From Halomicrobium urmianum (GTDB lineage: Archaea > Halobacteriota > Halobacteria > Halobacteriales > Haloarculaceae), in assembly GCF_020217425.1 (NCBI RefSeq), contig NZ_CP084090.1, forward strand, positions 2,790,001 to 2,854,000: a stretch of DNA of 64,000 nucleotides, in the 5' to 3' direction. Shown here piece after piece: positions 8,704 to 18,227 of the stretch. Under the pieces are notes generated by a model that was not told where the DNA came from, ran no database searches, and worked only from the letters and a program-made list of their open reading frames with translations. How positions within the stretch are numbered: position 1 is the first letter of the stretch; the number at the start of each line of letters is the position of its first letter. The translations under genes were made by a program, and so were the position numbers.

Positions 8704-8881
8704 GAACCGACGGTCGGTCCACTGCGGACCGTCCGTTTCCGGACCGATTCTGGCGGCTCTCGCGGCTGTCTTCGCGTAGATGCGGGCTGGACGGCAGGTA
8801 CGCCCAAATATGTAATTTACCCAACTAGTTAGGCAGACATCGCTTCGGCGTTCCCTCCGAAGTAACTGGCGGGTCACACAG

Positions 8882-9730
8882 ATGAGACACCCAACGCGAC
8901 GAACGATGCTCGCAACGGTCGGTGTTAGCACCCTCGGACTGACCGCGGGTAACGGTGCGGCCTCGGAGCACGAGGCCGACGACGAAGACGGCGACGGAGC
9001 GGACGACGAGGCGAACGGCGAGGCGGAGGCGATGGTCCGGGTCGCGCACCTCTCGCCGGACGCGCCGGCGGTCAACGTCTACGTGGACGCGCAGCCGGAC
9101 GGAAACGAGCCCGCGGTCGCGGGCCTGGAGTTCACCGACGTGACCGGGTACCTCCCGCTCCCGGTCGGCGAACGCGAGGTGATCGTCACCGCTGCGGGCG
9201 ACGACGAGCCGATATCGCCGACCCCGCTGACGCTCGAACTGGGCGAGGCGGCCTACACCGTCGCGGCGATCGGGAAGCTCGAACCGGACTGCGGCGTCCC
9301 CGCCTTCACGATCGACGTGCTCGTCGACGACCTCTCCCCGCTCGAGGACGGTACCGGTCGGGTCCGCGTCTACCACGCCGTTCCGGACGCGCCGGCCGTC
9401 GACGTCGGGGTCGGCCCGGTGGACGACCCGGAGCTGTTCCTCGCGAAGAGCCTCGTCTTCTCGAACTCGGGGCCGGACGCGAGCGTCGACGCCGGGACCT
9501 ACCCGGTCACCGTCTACCCCGCCAACTGCCTCGACCCGGTGGCCGGACCGCTGGACGTCGAGGTCCGGGACGGGCAGGTCCTGACGGTCTTCGCGACGGG
9601 AACCTTCCAGACGGAGAGCGGCGATCCGTCGATAGAACCGGTACTCGCCTACGAGGAAGCCATGGCGGAGAACGGCGACGACAGCGACGACTCCGGTGAC
9701 GGTTCCGACGAGGACTCCGGCGACCACTGA
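8882..9730 (+). CDS. DUF4397 domain protein with Tat-like signal
   Basis: A 282-residue secreted protein. It starts MRHPTRRTMLATVGVSTLGL, a twin-arginine signal (RRTML), and a highly acidic linker follows the cleavage region. Two DUF4397 beta-sandwich repeats then follow: VRVAHLSPDAPAVNVYVD at about residue 51, and VRVYHAVPDAPAVDVGV at about 161. The C-terminal tail is a Ser/Asp/Gly-rich run typical of surface-exposed haloarchaeal proteins. An AT-rich element (AAATATGTAATTTA, 8806-8819) lies about 65-75 nt upstream, implying a leader of around 45 nt, longer than most genes here. Function unknown. Confidence 0.82.
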   Translation: MRHPTRRTMLATVGVSTLGLTAGNGAASEHEADDEDGDGADDEANGEAEAMVRVAHLSPDAPAVNVYVDAQPDGNEPAVAGLEFTDVTGYLPLPVGEREVIVTAAGDDEPISPTPLTLELGEAAYTVAAIGKLEPDCGVPAFTIDVLVDDLSPLEDGTGRVRVYHAVPDAPAVDVGVGPVDDPELFLAKSLVFSNSGPDASVDAGTYPVTVYPANCLDPVAGPLDVEVRDGQVLTVFATGTFQTESGDPSIEPVLAYEEAMAENGDDSDDSGDGSDEDSGDH

Positions 9731-9932
9731 CGGCGGTTTCGCAGACTGGGCGACCGCTCGCCGTCGGCTCGCTGGCCGTCGCTGTTCGCGCGGCCGGATT
9801 CGGACGACAGGCCACGCGGGTCGGGCTGTGCTCCGTCCTCTGGTCCCGCGTTGTATTTCATATTCGTAACCGAAACGCGGTGCCGCCGAGTCGGTCGACG
9901 GCGACGCTGACGGCCGCCGACCGTGCGCCGAG

Positions 9933-10946
9933 TCAGTTCGTCCGCTCCTGATGGGCGTGTATCTCGTCCAGATACGCAGACCACACCGCCTCCGGCTCCT
10001 CACAGGCGATGGAGGAGATGGACTCGCAGGCCTCGTAGCCCCACATGAACACGCTGTCGACGCCGGAGTCGAGGGCCGTCCGGGTCGCGGCCCGGACCTC
10101 GTCCTCCACGTCCGGCCCGAGCCGGAACCCCTGGATCCAGATCTGGCTCCGGAGGCCATGCTCGTCGGCCATGCGGGCCACCTTCTCCGAGAAGTAGCCG
10201 ACGAACTCCTCGGGGCCCTCGGCCTCCTCGAAGACGCCCCAGTAGGGATCGGTCGCGAGCACGTCCAGGTCGTCGCTGCGGGCCAGGGGCTCCCACTCCG
10301 AGAGCCCGTGGTCGGCGTCCTCGCTGGGCAGCAGGCAGACGGCGTTGTCCGCGCCCTCCGCCTTGGTGATGCTCATCATCTCCTCGAGGAACGCCAGCAG
10401 TTCGTCGGCCTTGAACTCGCGCACCTCGTCGGTCTCCTCGCGGGGCATCTCGTGGCCGTATCGCTCCTCGAAGCGGTCCCGGCAGTGCTCGCAGCGACAC
10501 CCCCAGACGCCGTCCTCGAACTCCTCGTCGTGCCACGAGGGGAGGAACCAGTGGGGCTCGTCCCAGAAGAGGACGTCCGCGCCCAGGCCGGCGGCGTCGC
10601 GGGTCCACTCGCGCATGAACTCGCGGAACTCGGGGTGGTTGAAACACGCCGCGGCGACCCGCCGGTCGTTCGAGAGCGTCTGTCGGGCCGCGGGGTTGCG
10701 CCCGATGAACTCCGAGAGCGCCTCGCCGCCGAACACGCGTCCCACGGACCACGGGTTGACGTACACTTCGAACCCGCGGTCGTGGCTCTCGGCGACGATG
10801 TCCTCCATCGTCCCCTGGTAGTACATCTGGTCCCGCTCGCTGAACGTGTGGAGGACGGCGTTCAGCCCGTCCACAGCGAACTGGTCGAGGTCCTCGGTCG
10901 CGTGTCGTCGATTCCGGACGCCGAAGTAACTGGTTCCGTATTCCAT
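9933..10946 (-). CDS. Putative glycoside-hydrolase-like TIM-barrel protein
   Basis: A 337-residue soluble protein. Features resemble barrel glycosidases: MEYGTSYFGVRN at the start, DVLFWDEPHWFLPSWH in the middle (candidate acidic catalytic residues D and E), and the CRCEHCRDRFEERYG motif. That Cys-x-Cys-x-x-Cys cluster is seen in several uncharacterised barrel hydrolases. The C-terminal part has DSVFMWGYEACESISS. No signal peptide, so the substrate would be intracellular. The family is not securely recognised; catalytic activity is inference. The IS6 element lies 75 bp upstream of the ATG and may have altered its promoter region. Confidence 0.6.
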   Translation of the reverse strand: MEYGTSYFGVRNRRHATEDLDQFAVDGLNAVLHTFSERDQMYYQGTMEDIVAESHDRGFEVYVNPWSVGRVFGGEALSEFIGRNPAARQTLSNDRRVAAACFNHPEFREFMREWTRDAAGLGADVLFWDEPHWFLPSWHDEEFEDGVWGCRCEHCRDRFEERYGHEMPREETDEVREFKADELLAFLEEMMSITKAEGADNAVCLLPSEDADHGLSEWEPLARSDDLDVLATDPYWGVFEEAEGPEEFVGYFSEKVARMADEHGLRSQIWIQGFRLGPDVEDEVRAATRTALDSGVDSVFMWGYEACESISSIACEEPEAVWSAYLDEIHAHQERTN

Positions 10947-11021
10947 GTGTGACTGGTCGTCGTGCCGGACGACTATGAGGAGATTTTGTGGAAAGTAGAA
11001 AAATCTTCGGCCGGCTACGCC

Positions 11022-11712
11022 GGTCGTGTTTAGTTAGAAGCATTGTGCCAGCGAGCGAAACTCTGGAGCCAATTTTCGGCTGTTTCCGGCTCAACGTGGC
11101 TGAAGCAATTCGAGAACGACGAGGTTCGGCGCTTGAGTTCTCGAAAAATCCGTTCGATAACATTCCGATTTCCGTGGCGAGATATCTGAAATCGGAGGCC
11201 TACTCGTTGCAGTGCGGTTTGGAGGTGTTGGGCACCATCAACGAGAAATTCGGCTGTTTCGATGTCGTGTTTCTGCTGGAGTTCGTGGAGAAATATTTCG
11301 GTGAGAGCGGTGGTCGTCGTCGAAAAAAGCCGGATGTGCAGTAGTTCGTTTCTAGCGGGATCGCCGGCGGCGTACAGCCAGAATTGCTGATCGTTGATCC
11401 GAATCACCGTTTCGTCGATTGCAATCTAATTCGGTGATTTCCCTGATTCTGGCTGTAAATCGGCTTTCTGCACCCAATCGTGGATCGCTTTCCGCGACCG
11501 CTCGACACCCAGATCCTCGAGCAAATCGACGGTATTCGACAGCCCCGCAACGTGCGATTGAATACCCAGCATCATCGCCGGCTCGGGTGTCCGCTCGCGC
11601 TCCACAAAACCCAAATCTATCCAGTCGCTACTGCCGTTGAGGCGGGCGATTTCTGCCATGAACCAGCAAGAAATTCTCCCGCCTCACTTTTTACGCTTAA
11701 CTAAACACGACC
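11022..11712 (-). mobile_element. Complete IS6-family insertion sequence
   Basis: The 691-bp element has 15-bp perfect terminal inverted repeats (GGTCGTGTTTAGTTA at 11022-11036 and its complement at 11698-11712). It is flanked by an 8-bp direct target duplication, GCTACGCC, at 11014-11021 and 11713-11720. Eight-base duplications are characteristic of IS6. The element is visibly less GC-rich than its surroundings. Its single transposase gene is on the minus strand and ends inside the left repeat. Intact ends and duplication indicate a recent insertion into the intergenic DNA between the genes at 9933 and 11775. Confidence 0.92.
11030..11659 (-). pseudogene. IS6-family transposase interrupted by one in-frame amber codon
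   Basis: One continuous frame of 210 codons encodes a haloarchaeal IS6 transposase. The N-terminal helix-turn-helix region starts MAEIARLNGSSDWIDL. The DDE residues lie in AIDETVIRI, FLVDGAQ and ERIFRELKRR. Codon 78 (11426-11428) is TAG where relatives have a sense codon (probably CAG, Gln, in SPN-Q-IA-DET). No other lesion is visible: both halves stay in frame and conserve all catalytic residues. A second start at 11407 could only make a product lacking the first catalytic Asp. Confidence 0.88.
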
Positions 11713-11774
11713 GCTACGCCGACCGATCGACTACCGGAACTCGCGTCGCACCTGTCGTTCCGATCGGACCGCGA

Positions 11775-12161
11775 TCAGGGGCCGGCCTCTCGCTCGCGGT
11801 CGCTCTCGGCCTGCTCCTCGACGGGAATCTCGTGGGGTTCCTGCTGGCTACCGCCGCGGTGTCTGGTCCGGCCGTCGCCGCCCATCGGGAGCTTCCGCTG
11901 GAGGTCCTTCGCGATGTTCTCGACCTGGTGGCGGACGCTCCTGGCCTCGTCCTCGAACGTCTGGACGTTGCGGCGGACGTGGTGGACCCGGTCCCGCGGG
12001 ATCTGGTGCATGAGGTCGTTGCCCTGGTCGTCGGTGTCCATCTTGACCATCCAGTGGTCGCGAGCGTACACAAGCTGCTCGTTGTCGAGGGTCTCTTCGA
12101 CGACGCCTTCCTCCGGGTCCTCGTACACGATCGTGGCCTGGCCGAGTTCGAGTTCTTCCAT
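11775..12161 (-). CDS. Conserved haloarchaeal protein of unknown function
   Basis: A 128-residue charged protein. The first half (MEELELGQATIVYEDPEEG...) looks like a small beta-barrel. It is followed by a helix rich in charged residues (RDRVHHVRRNVQTFEDEARS) and a hydrophilic, low-complexity tail. The start at ATG 12161 is preferred because the family-like sequence begins there and no coding character is evident before it; an ATG 16 codons upstream is possible. It is divergent from the helicase gene. I do not recognise a defined function. Confidence 0.65.
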   Translation of the reverse strand: MEELELGQATIVYEDPEEGVVEETLDNEQLVYARDHWMVKMDTDDQGNDLMHQIPRDRVHHVRRNVQTFEDEARSVRHQVENIAKDLQRKLPMGGDGRTRHRGGSQQEPHEIPVEEQAESDREREAGP

Positions 12162-12322
12162 ACGAATCGGTAGGACGTCCGGACCCGTAACACCTTCGCC
12201 TGCCAACATTTTTCGCCTGCCAACGTTTCCGCCCCGTCCCGTCGTTGGCGTTCGCGTGGCCGCCGTCGCCCGTCGGGCGGCGATCCGGGGGTTGAAATCG
12301 GGGGACGCCCAACCCCGGCGTG

Positions 12323-14740
12323 ATGCCCGAGACGGGGGAGCGCTGGCGGGAGTACTTCGCCTTCGACGAGCCCTACGACAACCAGGCCGACGCGATACGG
12401 CAGGCGATCCGCGCCGGCGAGTCGCGGGGCTACCTCGCGATGGAGGGGCCCTGCGGAACCGGGAAGACGATGGCCGCGCTCGCCGCGGGCGCGACCCTGG
12501 TCCGGGAGACCGACCTGTACGAGCGCATCGTCGTCGTCACGCCCGTCAAGCAGCAGCTCCAGCAGTTCGTCGAGGACCTGCGAGCGACCAACGCACGACT
12601 GGAGGACCCGCTCGACGGCGTCGCCCTCGTCGGCAAGCCCGACCTCTGCCCGTACGGCCGCGAGGGCGTCTTCCCCGACGACGTGGGCGTCCACGACCGC
12701 TGCGAGGACCTCCGGGAGAACACGGCCCGCCTCGTGGAGGCCGACGACGGGACGACGGAGCACGCCGCCGCCCCCGCCGCCATCGAGGCCGAACTCGACG
12801 ACGACCAGTGGTGGGACCCGCAGGTCGCGAGCGACCTCGCGAAGGCAGCCCGCCCCGACGCGGCCGGCCAGCGGACCATCGGCGAGGACGCGCTGTCGAC
12901 GGCCGGGGCGACCTCCCCCTACCGCGACATCCAGGTGACGGCGCCAGAGGAACTGGCCGAGGGCGACGATCCGCCGCTGTACTGCCCCTTCGAGGCCGAC
13001 TGGTACGCCCGGAACACGGGCTCGCCCGTGAACTTCGACGCCGGCGAGGACAACGTCGTCACGCTCGACGACTACCTCCCCGCCGCGACGGAGCGGGGCA
13101 CCTGCCCCCACCGCGTGATGAGCGTCATGCTGGAGCGGGCCGACGTCGTGATCGGCAACTACAACCACCTGTTCGATCCCAACACACGCCCGCTGGTCTC
13201 CTCGATCCTGGACGAAGACACGTTCGTCGTCGTCGACGAGGCCCACCGCCTGGAGGAGCGCGTGCGGGACCTGCTCTCCGACCGCGTCGGCAGGCAGACG
13301 CTGAAGCAGGCCCGCAACGACCTGAACACGCTGCTGCACCGCGCCCGGCAGAGCGACGAACACAAACAGCAGGTCCGGGAGGTGCTGGCCGCCCGCGAGG
13401 TCCCGCTCGAAGCGGTGGAGCGAGCCGAGACGTTCTACGGCGACGTGATCGAGTGGCTGGACGACCGCGTCCGCGACTTTCTCGACGGGGAGCACGAGGG
13501 CTGGCGCGCCGACCCGACGACGCTGCCCGAGATGGACCGCGAGGTTCCGCTGCGGGACCCGGAGACCGTCGAGCGCGACGACCTGACCGAGTGGGCCGAG
13601 CGGGAGGGCTACGACGGCGGACTCTGGCGGTCGCTGTCCAGCGTCGGCGCCGCCGTCGAGGACGTCGTCGACGAGCTCGGCCTGACCCGGTCGCCCGTCT
13701 GCGCCGCCGTCGGCGCAATCATGGGCTCGTGGTGGGAGCGCGACCACGCCGGCCACTTCCGGACGGTCGAACTCGAGCACGCCCCCGCCGACGAGCGCCA
13801 CGTCGACGCCGACTACGAGGCCGCGTACACCCCCGGCCTCCTGCTGTACAACTGCATGCCCGCGCGAGCGCTCCGGAACGTCTTCGACGGCCTCGGCGGT
13901 GGCGTGCTGATGAGCGCCACGCTGGAACCGCTCGACGTGTTCACGCACGTCTCCGGGCTGGCCTTCTTGGAGGAGGGCGGCGAGGACCGCGACCCGCGGC
14001 CCGTCAGCGAGACGACCTACGACCTGACCTTCCCCGAGGGCAATCGCGCGTCGCTCTTGGTCGACTGCGAGCCCTTCACGGCGCGCAACCGCGGCGACCC
14101 CGAGGAGATGCGGCCGCTCGGCGGGAACTGGAACCCCACGCGCGACGAGTACGCCCACGCGCTGCGCTCGCTGGCCCGCTCGCCCGGCAACGTCATGATC
14201 GCCATGCCCAACTACCGCGAGGCGAAGTGGGCCGGGGCCTACCTGGACGACGCCGTCGACAAGGACGTCCTCGTCGACGAGTCCTCCAGCAACGAGGAGA
14301 CCGACCGCCGGAAGGAGCGCTTTTTCGCCGGCCCCGGGAAGGTGCTGGTCACGAGCGCACGCGGGACGCTCACCGAGGGCGTCGACTACGACGGCGAGAA
14401 GCTCTCGACCTGCGCCGTGGTCGGCGTCCCGCTGGTCAACATCGGGTCGCCGCGCGTCCGCGCGGTGCGGCGCGCCTACGGCGACGCCTTCGGCGAGGAC
14501 GTCGCATTCGAGTACGCGCTGACCGTGCCGGCCGTTCGCCGGGCGCGGCAGGCCATCGGACGGGTCATCCGCGGCACCGACGAGGTGGGCGTCCGCGCGT
14601 TCGTCGGCCGGCGCTACTGCCCTGGCGCCCGCCACTCCGTCTACGACTTTCTCCCCGAGGAGGAACGCGAGGAGTTCACCCGCATGACGCCGGACTTCCT
14701 CTCGGACCAGCTCACCGCGTTCTGGTCGGGCCGGGACTGA
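12323..14740 (+). CDS. XPD/Rad3-like superfamily 2 DNA helicase
   Basis: An 805-residue ATP-dependent 5'-3' DNA helicase of the XPD/DinG group. Motif I GPCGTGKTM (about residues 42-50), motif II VVDEAH (about 304-309) and motif VI QAIGRVIRG are intact. Four cysteines between motifs I and II (around residues 109, 128, 221 and 260; KPDLCPYG, DRCED, LYCPFE, GTCPHR) fit the iron-sulfur cluster domain of XPD. Ser-Ala-Thr motif III is LMSATLEP. Likely role: nucleotide excision repair or general DNA unwinding. ATG 12323 follows a GTG directly before it; the ATG is preferred. The gene stands alone. Confidence 0.9.
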   Translation: MPETGERWREYFAFDEPYDNQADAIRQAIRAGESRGYLAMEGPCGTGKTMAALAAGATLVRETDLYERIVVVTPVKQQLQQFVEDLRATNARLEDPLDGVALVGKPDLCPYGREGVFPDDVGVHDRCEDLRENTARLVEADDGTTEHAAAPAAIEAELDDDQWWDPQVASDLAKAARPDAAGQRTIGEDALSTAGATSPYRDIQVTAPEELAEGDDPPLYCPFEADWYARNTGSPVNFDAGEDNVVTLDDYLPAATERGTCPHRVMSVMLERADVVIGNYNHLFDPNTRPLVSSILDEDTFVVVDEAHRLEERVRDLLSDRVGRQTLKQARNDLNTLLHRARQSDEHKQQVREVLAAREVPLEAVERAETFYGDVIEWLDDRVRDFLDGEHEGWRADPTTLPEMDREVPLRDPETVERDDLTEWAEREGYDGGLWRSLSSVGAAVEDVVDELGLTRSPVCAAVGAIMGSWWERDHAGHFRTVELEHAPADERHVDADYEAAYTPGLLLYNCMPARALRNVFDGLGGGVLMSATLEPLDVFTHVSGLAFLEEGGEDRDPRPVSETTYDLTFPEGNRASLLVDCEPFTARNRGDPEEMRPLGGNWNPTRDEYAHALRSLARSPGNVMIAMPNYREAKWAGAYLDDAVDKDVLVDESSSNEETDRRKERFFAGPGKVLVTSARGTLTEGVDYDGEKLSTCAVVGVPLVNIGSPRVRAVRRAYGDAFGEDVAFEYALTVPAVRRARQAIGRVIRGTDEVGVRAFVGRRYCPGARHSVYDFLPEEEREEFTRMTPDFLSDQLTAFWSGRD

Positions 14741-15007
14741 GACGAGCCGCCGCGCTCGACGGGCGAGGCCGCCGCGTCAACCGTCGCTATCGTCCGCACA
14801 GGCCAGTCCGAGGCGGACGGGGTGCGTGCGTCGGGCGCTCCTGTACGCAATCTTTGATGGTGTTTCTGACACGTAATGCAGCCAATCGTTCGGGCGATAA
14901 CGGCGTCCGCGCTCCGGATGCACCTCGCCGAATCCCCCGGCTACAGGCGGAGCGCCGAAGGTACCACCTGTCTTACAGTGTCGACGACGAAAAAGAATGC
15001 AGAAAGA

Positions 15008-15013
15008 CTATAT
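15008..15013 (+). promoter_or_regulatory. TATA element before small zinc-ribbon gene
   Basis: CTATAT lies 25-30 nt before the ATG at 15038, a textbook position for a leaderless transcript. Confidence 0.5.
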
Positions 15014-15037
15014 GGTGGCGTGTCAGTTAGCCAATGG

Positions 15038-15193
15038 ATGCCCGAGTGCCAGAACTGCGGTGAGTTCGTAACGGAGCAGTACGTTCGGGTCTTCACGCCC
15101 GAAGGACACGAAGGGCCGAGGGTGTGTCCCTACTGCGAGGACAAGCTTCGCGACGGCGCCGACGTCCGCGAGGCCCGCTCGTCCCGTCAATAG
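15038..15193 (+). CDS. Small zinc-ribbon protein, 51 residues
   Basis: The 51-codon frame begins MPECQNCGEFVTEQYVRVF and contains CxxC pairs at Cys4/7 and Cys30/33 (VCPYCEDKLR), the four ligands of a zinc ribbon. The correct start is fixed by the TATA element 25-30 nt upstream; the frame is open further upstream but that part has no coding character. From memory it resembles the haloarchaeal DUF7563 type. Function unknown; tiny ribbons of this kind often bind nucleic acids or protein partners. The preceding 300 nt contain no gene. Confidence 0.8.
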   Translation: MPECQNCGEFVTEQYVRVFTPEGHEGPRVCPYCEDKLRDGADVREARSSRQ

Positions 15194-15251
15194 CCCCCCG
15201 GTCCCCGCTCTTTTCGGGAAGTACACAAGCCGCGACCGCATAGCGGTGCGC

Positions 15252-16313
15252 ATGACCGACATCGACGTCGAGGCGGTCGACGAGATCGACGCGCCGGCGG
15301 GAGTCGACGCCCCCGAGTACGTGCTCTACGGCGGCAAGGGCGGCGTGGGAAAGACGACGATGGCGGCGGCGACGGCGATGGCCAGCGCGCGCGACGGCAC
15401 GCCGACGCTGGTCGTCTCGACCGACCCCGCACACTCCCTCTCCGACACGCTGGAGGTAGCGGTGCCCGCGGAGCCGGCCAGGGTCCGCGAGGACGTCCCG
15501 CTCTACGCGGCCGAGATCGACCCCGAGGCGGCCGTCGGGGACGGCCTGTTCGGCACCGACGCCGACCTCGGCGGCATCGAGAACCTGCTGGGCGGTCCGG
15601 AGAGCGAGGGCGCTGACCCCCTCTCGGGGTCGATGCCCGGCTCCGACGAGGCGGCCGCGATGCGGCTCCTTCTGGAGTACATGGACGACGAGCGCTTCGA
15701 GCGCGTGGTGATCGACACCGCGCCGACCGGCCACACGCTCCGCCTGCTGGAGCTGCCGGAGGCGATGGACTCGATGCTGGGGAAGGTCCTGATGCTCAAG
15801 GAGCGCCTCTCCGGGATGATGGACGGACTCGGCGGGCTGTTCGGCGACGAGAACGCCGACGTCGACGCCGACGCCGAGATGCGCGACCTGGAGGCGATGC
15901 GCGAGAAGATCGAGCGCCTGCGCGACGTCCTGCGGGATCCGACCAAGACGGACTTCCGGGTCGTGCTCGTGCCCGAGGAGCTGTCGGTCGTGGAGTCCGA
16001 ACGCCTGCTGGACCGGCTGGACTCCTTCGGCGTGCCCGTGGGGACGGTCGTCGTCAACCGCGTCCTCCAGGACCTCGGCGACGTCGTCGACGCGGACGTC
16101 CCCGAGGGATACGTCGGGCCGAACCACGAGGACTGCGAGTTCTGCGCCCGTCGCTGGTCGGTTCAGCAGGAGGCGCTGGCCCGCTCGCAGGATCTCTTCC
16201 GCGGGCGCGACGTCCGCCGGGTCCCGCTGCTGGCCGAGGAGGTCCGCGGCGAGGACCTGCTGGCCGTCGTCGGGGCCTGTCTGGGGCCCGAGCGGGCGTC
16301 GGAGAATCGATAG
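15252..16313 (+). CDS. ArsA/Get3-family ATPase
   Basis: A 353-residue P-loop ATPase. The deviant Walker A GGKGGVGKTT is at residues about 27-36, switch I STDPAHSLSD follows, and DTAPTGHTLRLL is the A-loop signature of Get3/ArsA. A CxxC pair (HEDCEFCARR, near residues 295-298) is the zinc site used for Get3 dimerisation. A methionine-rich helical segment (MLGKVLMLKERLSGMMDGLGG) resembles the client-binding region for tail-anchored membrane proteins. A Get3-like targeting or chaperone role is more likely than arsenite export, since no arsB or arsenic genes are nearby. ATG 15252 is chosen over GTG 15246. Confidence 0.9.
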   Translation: MTDIDVEAVDEIDAPAGVDAPEYVLYGGKGGVGKTTMAAATAMASARDGTPTLVVSTDPAHSLSDTLEVAVPAEPARVREDVPLYAAEIDPEAAVGDGLFGTDADLGGIENLLGGPESEGADPLSGSMPGSDEAAAMRLLLEYMDDERFERVVIDTAPTGHTLRLLELPEAMDSMLGKVLMLKERLSGMMDGLGGLFGDENADVDADAEMRDLEAMREKIERLRDVLRDPTKTDFRVVLVPEELSVVESERLLDRLDSFGVPVGTVVVNRVLQDLGDVVDADVPEGYVGPNHEDCEFCARRWSVQQEALARSQDLFRGRDVRRVPLLAEEVRGEDLLAVVGACLGPERASENR

Positions 16314-16320
16314 CCGGACA

Positions 16321-17163
16321 CTACTCGCTGCGACTGGTGCGGAACTCCGAGAGCTTCCGCGCGACGGAGAGCGCGGTGTCGCGCCAGCGCGCGGGCACGT
16401 GCCGGGCCAGCATGGCGTACTTCGCGAACTGCCCGACGGGATAGCGCGGCTCGGGGTTCGAGGCCTGGGCCGCGTCTCGGATGGTCAGCGCCACGTCCCG
16501 CGGCGGGATGGACACCGCCTCGCCCCCGATCATCTCCGCGTCGTCGTAGAGGTCGTAGAGCCAGTCGTAGTCCGGCGAGCGGTCGGCCTCGGCCAGCGTG
16601 CTCATGGCGCGGTCCTCGAACTGGGTGTCGACCGGACCGGGTTCGACGAGGACGACGTCGACGCCCTCGCTCTTGACCTCGGCCCGGAGGGCGTCGCTCA
16701 TCCCCTCCAGGGCGAACTTCGAGCCGGCGTAGACGCCGTTGCCGGGCGTGGCGAGCCGTCCGGTGACGCTGGAGAGGTTGATGATCGTCCCCTCGCCGCG
16801 GTCCCGCATGTGCGGGAGGACCTCGCGGACCAGCCGGTGCGGGCCGTAGACGTTGACGTCGAACTGCTCGTGGACGACCCCCGTCGGAACGTCCTCGACC
16901 GGGCCGAACTGGCCGTACCCGGCGTTGTTGACGAGGCAGTCGAGGCGCCCCTCCTCGGCGAGCAGTTCGTCGACGACGGCCTCGACCTCGCGCGGATCGG
17001 TCACGTCCAGTTCCGCCGTCGCGCAGCCCTCCGCGGCGAGGTCCGACACGTCCTCCTCGTCCCGGGCGGTCGCCCAGACGCGCCACTCGTCTTCGAGAAA
17101 CGCCGCCGCCGTCTCCCGACCGATGCCCGAGGAACAACCGGTGATCAACACCGTCTTCGTCAT
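16321..17163 (-). CDS. Short-chain dehydrogenase/reductase
   Basis: A 280-residue classical SDR. Cofactor motif TGCSSGIGRE is at the N terminus, followed by NNAGYG, catalytic Ser in NLSSVTGR, and YAGSK with the active Tyr and Lys. The sequence after position 190 diverges, as usual for the substrate pocket, so the substrate is unknown. An Arg in the first beta-alpha unit (TARDEED) suggests NADP preference. The gene converges with the ArsA-like gene, 7 nt apart. Confidence 0.88.
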   Translation of the reverse strand: MTKTVLITGCSSGIGRETAAAFLEDEWRVWATARDEEDVSDLAAEGCATAELDVTDPREVEAVVDELLAEEGRLDCLVNNAGYGQFGPVEDVPTGVVHEQFDVNVYGPHRLVREVLPHMRDRGEGTIINLSSVTGRLATPGNGVYAGSKFALEGMSDALRAEVKSEGVDVVLVEPGPVDTQFEDRAMSTLAEADRSPDYDWLYDLYDDAEMIGGEAVSIPPRDVALTIRDAAQASNPEPRYPVGQFAKYAMLARHVPARWRDTALSVARKLSEFRTSRSE

Positions 17164-17324
17164 GTCAGTCTAGACGCACGCCAGGCAGGTAAAGCCATCC
17201 GTCGCGGCGAACCGCACGGCCGCCAGCGCGGCTAACCGCGCGGAACCGACGCGGCGGCTGTAACTTCGTCGACGTATCCGCAAGCCGGCGCGGGGACCCC
17301 CTCCGTCGCTTCCGGTCGGCGGCG

Positions 17325-18143
17325 TCAGTTACTCTCGGCCTTCACCTCGTCGGCGTAGCTGTCCGCGAGCCTGGTCGGCTCCGGGAGCTTGTAGCCGGCG
17401 GTACAGCCCTCGACGAGGTCGGCGGCCGTCTCGGCGCCGACGCGATGGCCTGGGCTGACGTACAGCGGGTTGACGTGACGGTTCCCGGACTCGTACTGGC
17501 GGGTCTGAACGGCGTAGCCGATGAGCGTCCCCGGGTCGGCCGTCTCGACGCCGTCGTCGGCCTCGATGCCGACGCGCGCGCCGACCGGGAGCTTCCGGTC
17601 CAGCGACGCCCGCGGCGTGCCACAGAGCAGGCTCTTGGCGACCCCGACCGCCGGCAGGTCCAGCATCACTCCGACGTGCGTCGCCAGCCCGGCCTCCCGG
17701 AAGTGGATCCGCCCGCTCCCGTCGACGAGCGCGAGGTCGGGGTCGCGCTCCAGTTCGTCGAAGGCCGCCAGGATCGCGCCGCCCTCGCGGAAGGACAGCA
17801 GTCCCGGGACGTAGGGGATCTCCGTCTCGACTGCGGCGTGGACCCGTTCGACGACCTCGTTCCCCTGCGAGACGACGATAGCGGAGACCGCGTAGTCGTC
17901 GACGAACGCCTGGTCGACGCCGGCGACCAGCGGCGACTCGGCGGCGGCCGCTCCGTCGCCGCCGTCGGCGGTATCGCCGGCCTGCCCGAGTCGTTGCTGG
18001 TCGGGGTCGCCGCAGACGGCCGCGGGGTCGACCGGCAGGTCGTCCTCGAAGACGGCGTCGGCGGCGAGTTCGCGCTGGAGGGCTTCCATCTCCTCGCGCG
18101 AGAGCGACGGGTCGGGGACGTACTCGGGGCGGACCGGCTCCAT
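17325..18143 (-). CDS. nfi: Endonuclease V
   Basis: A 272-residue deoxyinosine-specific endonuclease for repair of deaminated adenine. Family motifs are VAGVDQAF (catalytic Asp), YVPGLLSFREGGAI (the PYIPGxLxFRE wedge region), LVDGSGRIHFREAGLATHVGV (second Asp and His) and VGVAKSLL (Lys). A haloarchaeal insertion of about 30 acidic and alanine-rich residues (VCGDPDQQRLGQ... region, about 44-70) lies before the first catalytic strand. The canonical HPR is HFR here. No operon partners. Confidence 0.88.
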   Translation of the reverse strand: MEPVRPEYVPDPSLSREEMEALQRELAADAVFEDDLPVDPAAVCGDPDQQRLGQAGDTADGGDGAAAAESPLVAGVDQAFVDDYAVSAIVVSQGNEVVERVHAAVETEIPYVPGLLSFREGGAILAAFDELERDPDLALVDGSGRIHFREAGLATHVGVMLDLPAVGVAKSLLCGTPRASLDRKLPVGARVGIEADDGVETADPGTLIGYAVQTRQYESGNRHVNPLYVSPGHRVGAETAADLVEGCTAGYKLPEPTRLADSYADEVKAESN

Positions 18144-18227
18144 GGTTTACACTGCCGGCCGTGCGTCCGTAAAGCATTTCGACGCCACGGAGGGGCAAAG
18201 CGGATCAGGAAGCGGCGGTCGGCAATT

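Noticed and set aside
11714-14635. A 973-codon frame on the minus strand
   Set aside because: It runs antisense to the XPD-like helicase and shows only the Val/Arg/Ala/Gly-rich composition produced by reading GC-rich haloarchaeal genes backward. The same applies to the other long antisense frames (for example at 19604-21466, 28431-30149, 30944-32428 and 46912-48948).
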